Source: Methylobacterium persicinum
GTDB lineage: Bacteria; Pseudomonadota; Alphaproteobacteria; Rhizobiales; Beijerinckiaceae
Length of the DNA: 60,838 nucleotides
Direction of reading: 5' to 3'
NCBI RefSeq assembly: GCF_022179525.1
Contig: NZ_BPQX01000061.1
Coordinates: forward strand, 1 to 60,838
Shown here: piece after piece, positions 50,661-60,488 of the stretch
Position numbering within the stretch: the stretch's first letter is position 1
Layout of the letters: each line of letters begins with the position of its first letter
Notes under the pieces: model-generated
Seen by the model: the letters and a program-made list of their open reading frames with translations, nothing else
Databases searched by the model: none
Told to the model about the DNA's origin: nothing
Translations under genes and position numbers: made by a program

Positions 50661-50872
50661 CGTCCGATGCGGCGCATGCGCATGCGCTCACAGAATGATC
50701 AACCCGTGAGGTTGCCGTTTCCTTAAGCGCGTTATGTCATCAGCGCAGATCAGATGCTTGACCATGGACCTGACGATGCGGCGCAGCAGGATTATATGTG
50801 CGTTGCATCAACAACAGGCAGCGGTGCCGTTCCCGTCGGCATCCCCTGCCTCATCAGAGGCCATTGAGTTCC

Positions 50873-51019
50873 ATGTCTGCCGCCCGCAGCGTTCTGTCCC
50901 GTGTCCGCGCTTACCTCCGCTACCGCGATACGGTCTCCCAGCTCTCCCGCCTGTCGGATCGCGATCTCGCCGATCTCGGCATCAGCCGCAGCGACATCCC
51001 GGGCATTGCCCGTCACTGA
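50873..51019 (+). CDS. DUF1127 (YjiS-like) small protein
   Basis: A 48-residue protein with the DUF1127 signature: an Arg-rich amphipathic helix, then [23 protein letters not shown]. Members in alphaproteobacteria are small, often stress- or phosphate-responsive proteins; some bind RNA. ATG 50873 starts the domain. The 272-bp spacer before it has an AT-rich patch and probably its promoter. It ends 79 bp before trmFO. Confidence 0.87.
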   Translation: MSAARSVLSRVRAYLRYRDTVSQLSRLSDRDLADLGISRSDIPGIARH

Positions 51020-51098
51020 TCGCCGACTTTCGGCCGAACGGACGCTTTCAGGGCCGTCACCCGTTGATCCGGGGGGCGGCCCTCCGTTATTTTCGGGC

Positions 51099-52514
51099 AT
51101 GACGCACACCATTCACATCATCGGCGGCGGTCTCGCCGGGTCCGAAGCCGCCTGGCAGGTCGCGCAAGCCGGGCATCGCGCCGTGATCCATGAGATGCGG
51201 CCGGTCCGTGGCACCGAAGCCCACCGAAGCGACGGGCTGGCGGAACTCGTCTGCTCCAATTCCTTCCGGTCTGACGATCCCAACGGCAACGCCGTGGGGC
51301 TGCTGCATCAGGAGATGCGCAGCCTGGGTTCGCTGATCATGCAGGCCGCCGATGCCCATCAGGTTCCGGCGGGTGGGGCGCTGGCCGTCGACCGGGACGG
51401 CTTTTCCGCGGCCGTCACCGCTGCCCTCGCGCAGCATCCCAACGTCACCGTGGTGCGCGAGGAGGTCGCCGGGCTTCCGCCGGAAGAGTGGGGGCCCTGT
51501 ATCATCGCCACCGGTCCCCTGACCGCTCCGGCGCTGGCCGAGGGCATCCGGGCGCTGACGGGGGCCGAGTCCCTCGCCTTCTTTGATGCCATTGCGCCCA
51601 TCGTCCACCGCGAGTCCATCGACATGGACGTGGCGTGGTTCCAGTCGCGCTACGACAAGCCGGGACCCGGCGGCACCGGTGCGGACTATCTGAACTGTCC
51701 CATGGACCGGGAGCAGTACGATGCCTTCGTCGCGGCCCTCGTGGCCGGCGACAAGATCGGCTTCAAGGAGTGGGAGGGCACGCCCTATTTCGATGGCTGC
51801 CTGCCCATCGAGGTGATGGCGGAACGGGGCCCGGAGACCCTGCGCCACGGCCCGATGAAGCCGGTGGGTCTCACCAACCCCCGCGCTCCGGACAGGAAGC
51901 CCTGCGCCATCGTCCAGCTCCGGCAGGACAACGCGCTGGGCACCCTCTACAACATGGTCGGCTTCCAGACGAAGCTGACCTACTCGGAACAGGTGCGGAT
52001 CTTCCGGACGATACCCGGCCTGGAGAAGGCCGAGTTCGCCCGGCTGGGCGGCCTGCATCGCAATACCTACCTCGACAGCCCGCGCCTCCTGGATGCGACC
52101 CTGCGCCTGAAGGCCCGGCCGACCCTGCGCTTCGCCGGGCAGATCACCGGCTGCGAGGGCTATGTGGAGAGCGCGGCGGTCGGGCTGATGGCCGGCCGCT
52201 TCGCTGTCGCCGATGCCGCCGCAGCAACGCTCCAGCCCCTGCCGCAGACCACTGCGCTGGGCGCCCTCATTGGCCACATCACCGGCGGCCACATGTCGGC
52301 CGAGGAGCCCGCGGGCCCGCGCTCCTTCCAGCCGATGAATGTCAATTTCGGCCTGTTCCCGCCCCTGGACCGGATGCCCCGGGGCGAAGCGGGGCGCCGC
52401 CTGCGCGGTCCTGAGAAGGCTGCGCTGAAGAAGAAGGCCCTCACCGACCGGGCCCGGTCCGACCTCGCCGCCTGGATCGAGGGCCGGCAGCCCCTCCCCG
52501 CCGCGGCAGAATAG
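51099..52514 (+). CDS. trmFO: Methylenetetrahydrofolate-tRNA-(uracil-5-)-methyltransferase TrmFO
   Basis: A 471-residue flavoenzyme that makes ribothymidine at position 54 of tRNAs, using methylenetetrahydrofolate as the carbon source. The FAD-binding start [17 protein letters not shown], the [11 protein letters not shown] block, [10 protein letters not shown] and [16 protein letters not shown] are characteristic of the family. ATG 51099 opens exactly at the dinucleotide-binding strand. Confidence 0.97.
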   Translation: MTHTIHIIGGGLAGSEAAWQVAQAGHRAVIHEMRPVRGTEAHRSDGLAELVCSNSFRSDDPNGNAVGLLHQEMRSLGSLIMQAADAHQVPAGGALAVDRDGFSAAVTAALAQHPNVTVVREEVAGLPPEEWGPCIIATGPLTAPALAEGIRALTGAESLAFFDAIAPIVHRESIDMDVAWFQSRYDKPGPGGTGADYLNCPMDREQYDAFVAALVAGDKIGFKEWEGTPYFDGCLPIEVMAERGPETLRHGPMKPVGLTNPRAPDRKPCAIVQLRQDNALGTLYNMVGFQTKLTYSEQVRIFRTIPGLEKAEFARLGGLHRNTYLDSPRLLDATLRLKARPTLRFAGQITGCEGYVESAAVGLMAGRFAVADAAAATLQPLPQTTALGALIGHITGGHMSAEEPAGPRSFQPMNVNFGLFPPLDRMPRGEAGRRLRGPEKAALKKKALTDRARSDLAAWIEGRQPLPAAAE

Positions 52515-52581
52515 GCGCGCGGCGGCGTGCAACATGGCATGCCGCGCTGCGTTGTTCCGCGAGCGAGGCCGGAGCCCAGCC

Positions 52582-52719
52582 ATGCGGATCCGCAAGGAAG
52601 CCACCTACGACGGGGTCTGGACGCTCTTCGTCGGCGAGCATCTGTGCATCAGCGACCTCAGTGAGGCCGAAGCCGACGCCCTGGCTATGGCTTTCGCCGC
52701 ACTCTCCGAGGACGAGTGA
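52582..52719 (+). CDS. Small hypothetical protein
   Basis: A 45-residue acidic protein (RIRKEATYDGVWTLFVGEHL at the start, EAEADALAMAFAALSEDE at the end), probably a short strand pair followed by a helix. A GGAGC lies before ATG 52582; an alternative ATG at 52534 adds 16 residues. It follows trmFO by 67 bp on the same strand. I recognise no family; composition differs from shadow sequence, so a real gene is likely. Confidence 0.6.
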   Translation: MRIRKEATYDGVWTLFVGEHLCISDLSEAEADALAMAFAALSEDE

Positions 52720-52761
52720 ACGGAGACATTCACCGTTTTGGCGGGAGATGTGACGTACCCC

Positions 52762-52852
52762 CGTCATTGCGAGCGAAGCGAAGCAATCCAGCAGCGCCAC
52801 GTTCACCAGACGGAGCGCCACCCTCGATTGCTTCGTTTCGCTCGCAATGACG
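52762..52852 (-). repeat. Dispersed ~90-bp inverted-arm repeat, copy C
   Basis: Arms 52762-52791 and 52823-52852 are near-perfect inverted 30-mers ending in CATTGCGAGCGAAGCGAAG. The 31-bp centre matches that of copy A only when read on the minus strand, so this copy is inverted relative to A and D. It fills the spacer between the convergent small gene and rarA. Confidence 0.88.
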
Positions 52853-52879
52853 GCGTGGCCGGCGAGCGCGATCCGCCCC

Positions 52880-54217
52880 CTACCCCTGCCCCCCCCGTAG
52901 CCGTCGCAACTCGTCCCAGCGGGCGAGGCGTTCGGCGAGGCGAGTCTCGAAGCCCCGCTCGGTCGGCTCGTAGAGGTGCTGCCGGCCGAGCGCGTCGGGC
53001 CAGTAATCCTGGCCGGAGAAGGCGTCGGGCTCGTCGTGGTCGTAGCGGTAGCCCTCGCCGTAGCCGACCTTCTTCATCAGCTTGGTCGGCGCGTTGAGGA
53101 TCACCCGCGGCGGCGGCAGGGAGCCGGCGTCCTTGGCGAGGCGCGTCGCGGCCTTGTAGGCGGTGTAGACCGCATTCGATTTCGGGGCGCAGGCCAGGTA
53201 GATCGCCGCCTGGGCGAGGGCCAACTCGCCCTCCGGGCTGCCGAGGAAATCGAAGGCGTCCTTGGCCGCGTTGGCGACGACGAGGGCCTGAGGGTCCGCC
53301 AACCCGATATCTTCGACCGCCATGCGCACGAGGCGCCGGGCGATGAACAGCCGGTCCTCCCCGGCATCGAGCATCCGGCATAGGTAGTAAAGGGCCGCAT
53401 CGGGATCCGAGCCGCGGACCGTCTTATGGAGCGCGGAGATGAGGTTGTAATGCCCCTCCTGCGCCTTGTCGTAGACGGGCGCCCGCCTCTGGACGACCTG
53501 CTGCAGCCCGTCCGCGTCGAAGGTTTCCCCCGGAGCCGCCGAGCGCCAGACCTCTTCGGCGAGGGTCAGCGCCGCCCGGCCGTCCCCGTCGGCCATGCGG
53601 ACGAGGACCGCCCGCGCCTCCTCCGTCAGGGGCAGGGCCTGGGCGGTGAGATCCTCCGCCCGCGCCAGGAGACGCGCGATCGCCCCCGGGTCGAGGGCAC
53701 GGAAGAGCAGGACCCGGGCGCGGGAGAGGAGGGCTGCGTTCAGCTCGAAGGACGGGTTCTCGGTCGTGGCACCGATGAGGGTGACGGTGCCGTCCTCCAT
53801 CACGGGCAGGAAGGCATCGAGCTGGGCCCTGTTGAAGCGGTGGATCTCGTCCACGAAAAGCAGGGTGGCCTGTCCCTGAGCCCGACGCTTGCGGGCTGCC
53901 TCGAACACTTTCCGCAGATCCGGCACGCCGGAGAAGATCGCCGAGATCTGCTCGAAATGCAGGTCAGTCGCGGAGGCGAGCAGACGCGCCACCGTGGTTT
54001 TGCCGGTGCCGGGCGGGCCCCAGAAGATCAACGAGCCGAGGCTGCGCCCGCGCAGCAGGCGGGTCAGGGCGCCGCCCTCCCCCGTGAGGTGTTCCTGCCC
54101 GACCACCTCGCCGAGGGAGCGCGGCCTCAGCCGGTCGGCGAGGGGGCGGTTGACGCCGCTTTCCTGCGGCGATTCCGGGGGCGGGCCGGACTCGGCCGAA
54201 CCGAACAGATCAGGCAT
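52880..54217 (-). CDS. rarA: Replication-associated recombination protein A (RarA/MgsA AAA ATPase)
   Basis: A 445-residue clamp-loader-like AAA+ ATPase acting at stalled replication forks. It shows [20 protein letters not shown] at the start, Walker [16 protein letters not shown], Walker [11 protein letters not shown], sensor 1 GATTENPS and the C-terminal tetramerisation part (around [17 protein letters not shown]). Length is normal. It lies 49 bp after the HtrA gene's end coordinate on the minus strand, so it may be transcribed with htrA upstream. Confidence 0.96.
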   Translation of the reverse strand: MPDLFGSAESGPPPESPQESGVNRPLADRLRPRSLGEVVGQEHLTGEGGALTRLLRGRSLGSLIFWGPPGTGKTTVARLLASATDLHFEQISAIFSGVPDLRKVFEAARKRRAQGQATLLFVDEIHRFNRAQLDAFLPVMEDGTVTLIGATTENPSFELNAALLSRARVLLFRALDPGAIARLLARAEDLTAQALPLTEEARAVLVRMADGDGRAALTLAEEVWRSAAPGETFDADGLQQVVQRRAPVYDKAQEGHYNLISALHKTVRGSDPDAALYYLCRMLDAGEDRLFIARRLVRMAVEDIGLADPQALVVANAAKDAFDFLGSPEGELALAQAAIYLACAPKSNAVYTAYKAATRLAKDAGSLPPPRVILNAPTKLMKKVGYGEGYRYDHDEPDAFSGQDYWPDALGRQHLYEPTERGFETRLAERLARWDELRRLRGGQG

Positions 54218-54266
54218 CCCGGCATCAACACCGCTTGTCCCCCGGCGCGCAAGCGGCCGCCCGCGA

Positions 54267-55739
54267 TCAACCCCTGAAGATCGAGGTCATCATTTCGCCG
54301 TTGCGGTTGATGGCGATCTGCCAGATCCCCGTTCCCATGGCGATCGCCTTGGCGAGGTCCTTCGTCGTGGTGATCGGCATGCCGTTGACCGAGACGACGA
54401 CGTCGCCCTTCTGGAGACCGGCCCGGGCCGCGGTGGTGTTGTCGTCCACCGAGTCGACGGCCACCCCATCGACGGCGAAATCGACCTGGAGATCCTCCGC
54501 CACCGCCGGAGAGGTGTTGACCAGGGTGGCCCCGAAGAACGGCGACGGCACGCGGACCTTCAGCGGATCCCGCGGGCGCGTCTCGGGTGCCGTCGTGAGC
54601 TTCACCGCCACCACCTGGCGGGCTGTGCCGCGCAGGATGCCGAGCTTGGTCTGCCCGGTGATGCCTTTGAGGGCGAAGCGGTAGCCGAACGCCTCCGGAT
54701 CATCCACCGGCTGGCCGTCCACCGACAGGATCAGGTCGCCGCGCTTGAGCCCCGCCTCCTCCGCCGGGCTCTTGGGCTGGAGGCTCGCCACCAGCACGCC
54801 GGTCGGGTGGTCGAGGCCCATGCTGTCGGCGATGTCGGGGGTGACGTTCTGGATCCTCGCCCCAAGCCAGGGGCGGCGTACCACGGTCTGGCCGTCCCTG
54901 GCCGCCATGACGACCGCCTTCACCATGCCGACCGGGATCGCGAAACCGATGCCGTGGCTGCCGCCGGATTGGGAGTAGATCGCCGTGTTGATGCCCACGA
55001 GCTGGCCCTGGAGGTTGACTAGGGCGCCACCCGAATTGCCCGGATTGATCGCGGCGTCGGTCTGGATGAAGTACTGGTAGTCGGCCGAGCCGACCTGCGT
55101 CCGTGCCAGGGCAGAGACGATGCCCTGTGTCACCGTCTGGCCCACGCCGAACGGGTTGCCGATCGCCATCACGAAGTCGCCGACCTCGAGCCGATCCGCA
55201 TCGCCGAAGGGCATCGGCGCGAGGCCGCCCGGCGGCTCCTTGATTCGCAGCACCGCCAGGTCCGTGCGGCTATCCCGCAGGACGATGGAGGCTTCGAACT
55301 CGCGCCGGTCCGCCAGGGCGACGCGCACCTCGTTCATGTTGTCGATGACGTGGGCGTTGGTGATGATCAGCCCCGACCCATCCACCAGCACACCCGAACC
55401 CAGGGACTTCTGTGCCCGCTCGCCCCGGGGGCCGCGACCGCCATCAGGCTCGCCGAAGAAGCGGCGCATGAACTCCTCCATCGCGCTCGTGCGCGCGCTG
55501 GAGCGCTTGTCCACATGCGAGGCGTAGACGTTCACCACCGAGGGCGCCGCGCGCTTCACCACCGGCGCGAAGGAGAGCTGCACCTCGCCCCGGCTGAGGG
55601 GCACCTGCTTGGTCGGCCCTTCCTTGGCCGGCGCCTCCTTGGCCGGCACATCCTGCGGCTCGGTCCGCACCATCTGCGCGGAGGCGGTCCCGCCGAGCAG
55701 GACGGCAAGGATCGCGGCGAGGGGAAGGCGAGTCGTCAT
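54267..55739 (-). CDS. Periplasmic serine protease HtrA/DegP type
   Basis: A 490-residue secreted protease-chaperone. A signal peptide (MTTRLPLAAILAVLLGGTASA) and a Pro/Lys/Glu spacer precede the protease domain with the intact triad: His in IITNAHVID, Asp in RDSRTDLAVL and Ser in NPGNSGGAL. Two PDZ domains follow (about 280-370 and 395-485). ATG 55739 gives the signal peptide; the frame upstream to 55883 is not homologous. It is the active counterpart of the triad-less protein at 49160-50182. Confidence 0.95.
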   Translation of the reverse strand: MTTRLPLAAILAVLLGGTASAQMVRTEPQDVPAKEAPAKEGPTKQVPLSRGEVQLSFAPVVKRAAPSVVNVYASHVDKRSSARTSAMEEFMRRFFGEPDGGRGPRGERAQKSLGSGVLVDGSGLIITNAHVIDNMNEVRVALADRREFEASIVLRDSRTDLAVLRIKEPPGGLAPMPFGDADRLEVGDFVMAIGNPFGVGQTVTQGIVSALARTQVGSADYQYFIQTDAAINPGNSGGALVNLQGQLVGINTAIYSQSGGSHGIGFAIPVGMVKAVVMAARDGQTVVRRPWLGARIQNVTPDIADSMGLDHPTGVLVASLQPKSPAEEAGLKRGDLILSVDGQPVDDPEAFGYRFALKGITGQTKLGILRGTARQVVAVKLTTAPETRPRDPLKVRVPSPFFGATLVNTSPAVAEDLQVDFAVDGVAVDSVDDNTTAARAGLQKGDVVVSVNGMPITTTKDLAKAIAMGTGIWQIAINRNGEMMTSIFRG

Positions 55740-55941
55740 ACGATGCTCCGAACAGGGGCGCTCCCGCCGGCCGGACGGCGCGGAAGCCTTCGGAAGCAGC
55801 CTATCGGAGCCGATTGAGGCAGGCACGCGACACCTTCGCCGGACCGGGGGGCCTATTGACCGTGCAGGCGGCGGGTTCGACACCGGGGTGACGCCAAGAC
55901 TGAGTCCGGGGGGCAGCGTCTGGGGCGGCAGGCCCTGCCCC

Positions 55942-56400
55942 TCATCCGACGGCTTTGCGCTGCGCCCTCGCCGTCACGGCGCCCTGGCCCGGTTGGACCC
56001 TGTGAATCTTGCCGAGGCCGAGGGCCTTGGCCAATTCCGACCGGCGCTCTGAATAGGCCGGCGACGTCATCGGGTAACTCGCATCGAGTCCCCACTTCGC
56101 CCGGTAGTCATCCGGCGTGAGCCCATGCATCGCGAGGTGACGCCGCAAGGTCTTGTAGGGCTTCCCGTCCTCGAAAGAGATCAAAAAATCTTTGGTGATG
56201 GATCTCTCTATTTCCTGCGGCGTGAGCTTGGGCGGTATCTCGATCGGCTTACGTTTGCTTTCGATCTCCGAGATCTTCCGATAGATGTTCGCGATGACGT
56301 CCGGCAGGTCGCCCGATTGGATATGATTATTGCCGACGTATGCCGTAATGACTTGAACTGTCAACGACAGTAGGCGATCATCGAAGCTTGATGACATCAT
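55942..56400 (-). CDS. MucR/Ros-family DNA-binding regulator lacking zinc cysteines
   Basis: A 152-residue MucR-family protein. The N-terminal oligomerisation part (about 1-50, LTVQVITAYVGNNHI) and the DNA-binding part (TLRRHLAMHGLTPDDYRAKWGL, SPAYSERRSELAKALGLG) are well conserved. MucR proteins bind AT-rich, T-A-step-containing DNA and often control surface polysaccharides and the cell cycle. At the Ros zinc-finger cysteine sites this protein has Ser75 and Asp78 (FLISFEDGK), although His88 and His92 remain. It therefore cannot have the standard finger and may be one of the zinc-free members. The AT-rich spacer upstream is a likely autoregulation site. Confidence 0.92.
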   Translation of the reverse strand: MMSSSFDDRLLSLTVQVITAYVGNNHIQSGDLPDVIANIYRKISEIESKRKPIEIPPKLTPQEIERSITKDFLISFEDGKPYKTLRRHLAMHGLTPDDYRAKWGLDASYPMTSPAYSERRSELAKALGLGKIHRVQPGQGAVTARAQRKAVG

Positions 56401-56806
56401 CTTTGACTCGGTTTAGCGCTCGTGTGACGTAAAAATGCGCATGAAACATGGTATAACCCGACTGAGGCGGGCGCACAATTCACGGATGCGACAAATCGTA
56501 CGGGCAACCTCAGATTTTGGATTTTTTGCTGGCATTCAGTCGGTAGTCCATACGGATCTCCCCGGCTTTGAGGCAGATCGTACAACCTACGGTCGTGCAA
56601 CGAGAACATAGCTCAACTTAAGCCATTACCATTCATTGACTTGCCGATTCGATTCGCTTGGTCAAAAATGATATGAATGCTTCCATTTTGCTGTCCGACC
56701 CCGGCATCGGCCGCGGCGATGCATGCCCGGTTGGCTTGGACGCTGTTGGGGGTGATCCGGTGGGGACGCGTTGACAGGACAGGGCGAGCCACGCGAACAA
56801 GGCCCC
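56401..56806. other. AT-rich intergenic region upstream of the MucR-family gene
   Basis: This 406-bp divergent spacer is much richer in A and T than its neighbours, with runs such as GATTTTGGATTTTTTGC near 56511-56527 and AAAAATGATATGAATG near 56665. It is the expected promoter region for the MucR-family gene and a plausible MucR target. A 70-codon minus-strand frame (56397-56609) lacks family resemblance and I do not call it. Confidence 0.5.
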
Positions 56807-57079
56807 ATGTCGCAGACGTCTCCTCGATCGAATTCGGCGGGCGAACGGGTCGCCCTCGCCGGCATCGCGGCCGTGGTCGTGGTGACCGTTCTCCTGGGGG
56901 CATTGGCGCCGAACCGGTCCGGTCCGGCACCCCGGACGGCGGCGGACGATCCGGGCTGCCTCGAATGGTCGGACGGGTGTCAGGTCTGCCAGCGCTGGCC
57001 GGACGGGCCGTCCTGTTCCTTGCCCGGCATCGCGTGTGAGCCGGGGGCGTTGCGCTGCCTGCGCCGCGGCGACGGGTGA
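56807..57079 (+). CDS. Membrane-anchored Cys-rich small protein
   Basis: A 90-residue protein: about 14 polar residues, one membrane helix (VALAGIAAVVVVTVLLGAL), then a periplasmic domain with six cysteines in the order C-x6-C-x2-C-x8-C-x6-C-x6-C, beginning CLEWSDGCQVCQRW. The spacing suggests three disulfides or a metal site. Its stop overlaps the GTG of gluQ (GTGA), so the two are translationally coupled though no functional link is evident. ATG 56807 is chosen because it gives a short basic/polar N-terminus; no strong ribosome-binding site is seen. Confidence 0.72.
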   Translation: MSQTSPRSNSAGERVALAGIAAVVVVTVLLGALAPNRSGPAPRTAADDPGCLEWSDGCQVCQRWPDGPSCSLPGIACEPGALRCLRRGDG

Positions 57080-57948
57080 GTCAGACGCAGGCCGTCCTGC
57101 GGTTCGCGCCCAGCCCGAACGGGCGGCTACACCTCGGACACGCCTACTCGGCCCTCTTGAACGCCCGCTTCGCCGAGACGCTCGGCGGGGTCTGCCGCCT
57201 GCGGATCGAGGATATCGATCCGGCGCGCTCGAAGCCGGCCTTCGCCGAGGCGATCATCGACGATCTGGCCTGGCTCGGCCTGACCTACCCGGAACCGGTG
57301 CGGCACCAATCCCGGCACATGGAGGACTACCGATCGGCCAGGGACCGGCTGATCGAGGAAGGTCTCGCCTACCCCTGCTTCTGCTCCCGTGGGGAGATCC
57401 GCGCCCGGGCGGTCGCCACCGATCCGGACGGCGCGCCGCTGTATCCCGGCCTCTGCCGGAACCGGGATCCCGGCGAGGCCGCAGCCCGGTGTCAGCGGGG
57501 AGAGCCGCATACGTGGCGTCTCGATATGGCGCGCGCCCTCCCCCGTGCCCTGAACCGGGGTGCCATCACATTCCTCGCCTTCGACGCGACCGGCGAACAC
57601 CGGGTCTTGGCGGATGCCATCGCCTGGGGTGATGCGGTGATCGCCCGGCGGGACGTTCCCACCAGCTACCACCTTTCGGTGGTGCACGACGACGCGCTGG
57701 AAGGCATCACCCACGTGGTGCGCGGGGCGGATCTTGAGGCGGCAACGGGGCTCCACGTCCTGCTGCAACGTCTGCTCGGCCTTCCGACGCCGCGCTACCA
57801 TCATCACCCGCTGCTCCGGGACGAGGATGGCCGCAAGCTCGCCAAGTCGTGGGGTTCGACGAGCCTCGCCGCGTTGCGTGAGTCGGGTGTCGGTGCCGAC
57901 GAGATCAGGTCCTGGTTCCGGGAGGGCGTGCGCATCGTACCCGGCTAG
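57076..57948 (+). CDS. gluQ: Glutamyl-queuosine tRNA(Asp) synthetase
   Basis: GluQRS, 290 residues, a short relative of glutamyl-tRNA synthetase that puts glutamate on the queuosine of tRNA-Asp. It has the HIGH-like HLGHAYSALLN after RFAPSPNG, the KMSKS-like KLAKSWGS, and zinc-site cysteines in YPCFCSRGE and GLCRNR; the anticodon-binding domain of full GluRS is absent. The start is GTG 57076, overlapping the upstream stop. Its presence fits with queE in the same window, since queuosine is its substrate. Confidence 0.95.
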   Translation: MSQTQAVLRFAPSPNGRLHLGHAYSALLNARFAETLGGVCRLRIEDIDPARSKPAFAEAIIDDLAWLGLTYPEPVRHQSRHMEDYRSARDRLIEEGLAYPCFCSRGEIRARAVATDPDGAPLYPGLCRNRDPGEAAARCQRGEPHTWRLDMARALPRALNRGAITFLAFDATGEHRVLADAIAWGDAVIARRDVPTSYHLSVVHDDALEGITHVVRGADLEAATGLHVLLQRLLGLPTPRYHHHPLLRDEDGRKLAKSWGSTSLAALRESGVGADEIRSWFREGVRIVPG

Positions 57949-58036
57949 GGTTCTCTCGAGGCCGGTTCGAGAAGCGCCCCCTGCCCTCCCCTTGGGGGGA
58001 TCCGTGCAGAGTTCAGTCGAGTTTTAAAGTCCTCGC

Positions 58037-58126
58037 CGTCATTGCGAGGGAAGCGAAGCAATCCAGGGTCGCGGGCCCCTTCAGAATGTGGCGCCGCGGG
58101 ATTGCTTCGCTGCGCTCGCAATGACG
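58037..58126 (+). repeat. Dispersed ~90-bp inverted-arm repeat, copy D
   Basis: Arms 58037-58066 and 58097-58126 are inverted 30-mers of the same family, and the centre (GGTCGCGGGCC ... ATGTGGCGC) aligns with that of copy A in the same orientation. It lies between the convergent gluQ and M23 peptidase genes, whose spacer (57949-58237) holds nothing else recognised. Confidence 0.88.
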
Positions 58127-58237
58127 GTATGGGATGTCAGCGGCCGGTGGCTCCAGCTTTTCGGGAAGGCGCCGCCGGTCGCGACACCCAGTTTGGATCG
58201 TCGTCCCGCAATGAGGCGGTTCGGCGCTTGCGACCGC

Positions 58238-60274
58238 TCAGCGGGTGGCGGCGTCCCGTTGGGCGATGGCGGTGGCGCTCTTGGCCTTCTGCATGGTCGC
58301 CTCGATCTGCTCACGCTGCCGCTTGAAATCGGCGAGCAGGCGTCCGTCGAGTTCGCGGCCACGGGGAACGCGGATCTTCATCGGGTCCACGAAGTGGCCG
58401 TTGATGATGACTTCGTAGTGGAGGTGGGCGCCCGTCGACAGGCCGGTGGAGCCGACGTACCCGATGATCTGGCCCTGGCGCACGCGGACGCCCTCAGTGA
58501 TCCCGCGGCCGAACCGGGACATGTGGTTATAGGTCGTGACGTAGCCGTTGATGTGCTGGAGTTCGACCCGCCGACCATAGCCGGAGGTCATCTCCGCCCG
58601 GATGACGAGGCCGTTGCCCGCAGCCATGATCGGGGTGCCGATGGGGTTCGACCAATCGACCCCGGTGTGCAGCTTGGCATAGCCCAGCACCGGGTGGCGC
58701 CGGTAGCCGAAGCCCGAGCGCATGATTCCGTCGGCGATGGGTTTGCGCAGGAGGAACTTCTTCAGGGAGCGGCCCTGCTCGTCGAGATAGTCGATGGATC
58801 CATCATCCGGCGACTGAAAGCGGAACACCTTCCGCGTCTCCCCTCCTAGGGTGAGCGCGGCGTAGAGCAGGTCCGGGCGGTCGGCGCCGGATCCCTCCTC
58901 GTCATACGTATAGAAGACGTCGAGGCTGTCGCCGCTCTGCACACGCCGCTGGAAGTCGAGATCGTAGCTGAACACCCGGACGATGTCCTCGACCGTCGCC
59001 CGCGGGATGTCGTGCCGGCCGGCCGTCTCATAGAGACTTTGGTACAGGCGCGGTCCGGAGCCGGAATCCTCTTCGTCGTCCTCGGGGGGCTCGGCCTGCG
59101 CCTGTGCTTTCTGCCCCGATGCATCGTCCGTCGGCGGTGCGACCGAGACGAAGGTCCCCCGGTCGTTGATGGCGGCGATGCCTTCGATCCCGGTTTCCCC
59201 ATAGAGAACGACGCGGGTGACCTGCCGCGCATTGGACGGCTGGGCTCCGGGCGCGATCTGAACGCGCATCTGCTGCCCTTCCACGAGGGCGGATGTCCGT
59301 GCCTTACCGCCCAGGGCCGCGACGATGCCACGGATCGTCTCGTCGGTGGCGAAGCCTGTGGCCTTGAGCGTGGATTCGAGGGTCTCGCCCTTGGCCAGGG
59401 CGATGTCCCGCTCTTCCACGAGGGGCGCCTCGGAGGGTTTCAGATCGGTCTTGGCGAGCTTGGTCACGTTCTCCGGGACGACGAGCACCTCGATCGCCTT
59501 GAACGGGTTGTTCTCCTTGGGAGCGCCGTCCAGGGCGCCGGCCGCCTGCTGTAGGGTGCGCGACAGCATGATCTGCGGGGCGATCGGGATCGTGGTCCGG
59601 CGCCCCGCCTCAGCCGCAAGGCGGCGCTCCTCCTCGACCTGGGCCGTCACGTCCTCGTCGCTCAAGGCGGGGGCCGACGGATCGACGGGGGTGCCGATGA
59701 GATCCCGCTTCACGACGCTGACCTCGGCGCCGGGCGAGTCGGCGGCGTCGGAGGCACGCTCCTGCGGCTCATCCGAGACGAACTTCATGGGGTCGAACTT
59801 GGGCACGTCCGACGCATAGGTGCCGACGGTCAGGGAGAGCGGCGTGGTGATGCGGACAAAGGGCTTGGCCTTGATGATCTCCCGGTCGCCGAGCCGCACC
59901 GTCACCGGGGCGCGGAAATTCTGCCGCGCCGAGGCGATCATCGGGTTGCGGATGAGGCGGTCACCCTTGTGGGCGACGTTGGCGCTGCCGTCGCTGGGTT
60001 GCAGACGGGGTGCGACGCTCGGCTGATCGGGGATCGCTGCGTAGGAGAGGTCGCCGTGGATCGAAACATGGAGCGCGGCGGCGATCAGGGCCGCGCCTGT
60101 GAGACCCGTCAGTGAGCTGGCGCACAACCACCGCATGTTGACGGCACGCCTGTCGATCCGCGTGCCGTCGGTTTCGAACAGATCGAGGGGCGCCGGACCG
60201 CCTTTGGCGACGGGCGCGGCACCGTCAATCCTGTATCGCTCCCGCTTCACTCGCTGGCCCTGCAGAAGATTCAC
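58238..60274 (-). CDS. M23 family peptidoglycan endopeptidase, membrane-anchored
   Basis: A protein of about 678 residues. After ~50 cytoplasmic residues comes one membrane helix (CASSLTGLTGAALIAAALHV), a long periplasmic region with LysM/SH3-like character (VEERDIALAKGETLESTL), and a C-terminal LytM/M23 domain (about 525-630) with its zinc ligands in KLHTGVDWSNP and AHLHYEV. It should cut peptidoglycan cross-links or activate amidases. The last ~40 residues are a charged helix. The start is uncertain: GTG 60274, GTG 60250 or TTG 60310; none has a clear ribosome-binding site. Confidence 0.88.
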   Translation of the reverse strand: MNLLQGQRVKRERYRIDGAAPVAKGGPAPLDLFETDGTRIDRRAVNMRWLCASSLTGLTGAALIAAALHVSIHGDLSYAAIPDQPSVAPRLQPSDGSANVAHKGDRLIRNPMIASARQNFRAPVTVRLGDREIIKAKPFVRITTPLSLTVGTYASDVPKFDPMKFVSDEPQERASDAADSPGAEVSVVKRDLIGTPVDPSAPALSDEDVTAQVEEERRLAAEAGRRTTIPIAPQIMLSRTLQQAAGALDGAPKENNPFKAIEVLVVPENVTKLAKTDLKPSEAPLVEERDIALAKGETLESTLKATGFATDETIRGIVAALGGKARTSALVEGQQMRVQIAPGAQPSNARQVTRVVLYGETGIEGIAAINDRGTFVSVAPPTDDASGQKAQAQAEPPEDDEEDSGSGPRLYQSLYETAGRHDIPRATVEDIVRVFSYDLDFQRRVQSGDSLDVFYTYDEEGSGADRPDLLYAALTLGGETRKVFRFQSPDDGSIDYLDEQGRSLKKFLLRKPIADGIMRSGFGYRRHPVLGYAKLHTGVDWSNPIGTPIMAAGNGLVIRAEMTSGYGRRVELQHINGYVTTYNHMSRFGRGITEGVRVRQGQIIGYVGSTGLSTGAHLHYEVIINGHFVDPMKIRVPRGRELDGRLLADFKRQREQIEATMQKAKSATAIAQRDAATR

Positions 60275-60459
60275 CGTCGACGCGGTCGCTACGACACCGT
60301 CCAGGCCCAAATGGCCGGTTGGTCAGCTGCGGACGAGACAGATCATGTCTTCGGTCAGGATGTCGAGATTGAGGCGCAGCGCGCCCACATGCGGGCGCGA
60401 GAGGGCTTGGGATGGTTCCGCCGGGTTGAAGAAAAAACGGCGGCCTTCGTTTTTTGCGA

Positions 60460-60488
60460 TTGACGCGGTCCGGGTCGGTCCGTATACC
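60460..60488 (+). promoter_or_regulatory. rRNA operon promoter
   Basis: TTGACG (60460-60465) and TATACC (60483-60488) are separated by exactly 17 bp. An A/T palindrome (AAAAAACG ... CGTTTTTT, about 60432-60456) lies directly upstream and may act as an UP-like element. The leader that follows is of rRNA type. Confidence 0.75.

Noticed and set aside
56397-56609. 70-codon minus-strand frame upstream of the MucR-family gene
   Set aside because: It lies in AT-rich promoter DNA and overlaps the MucR-family start; no ribosome-binding site and no recognisable sequence.
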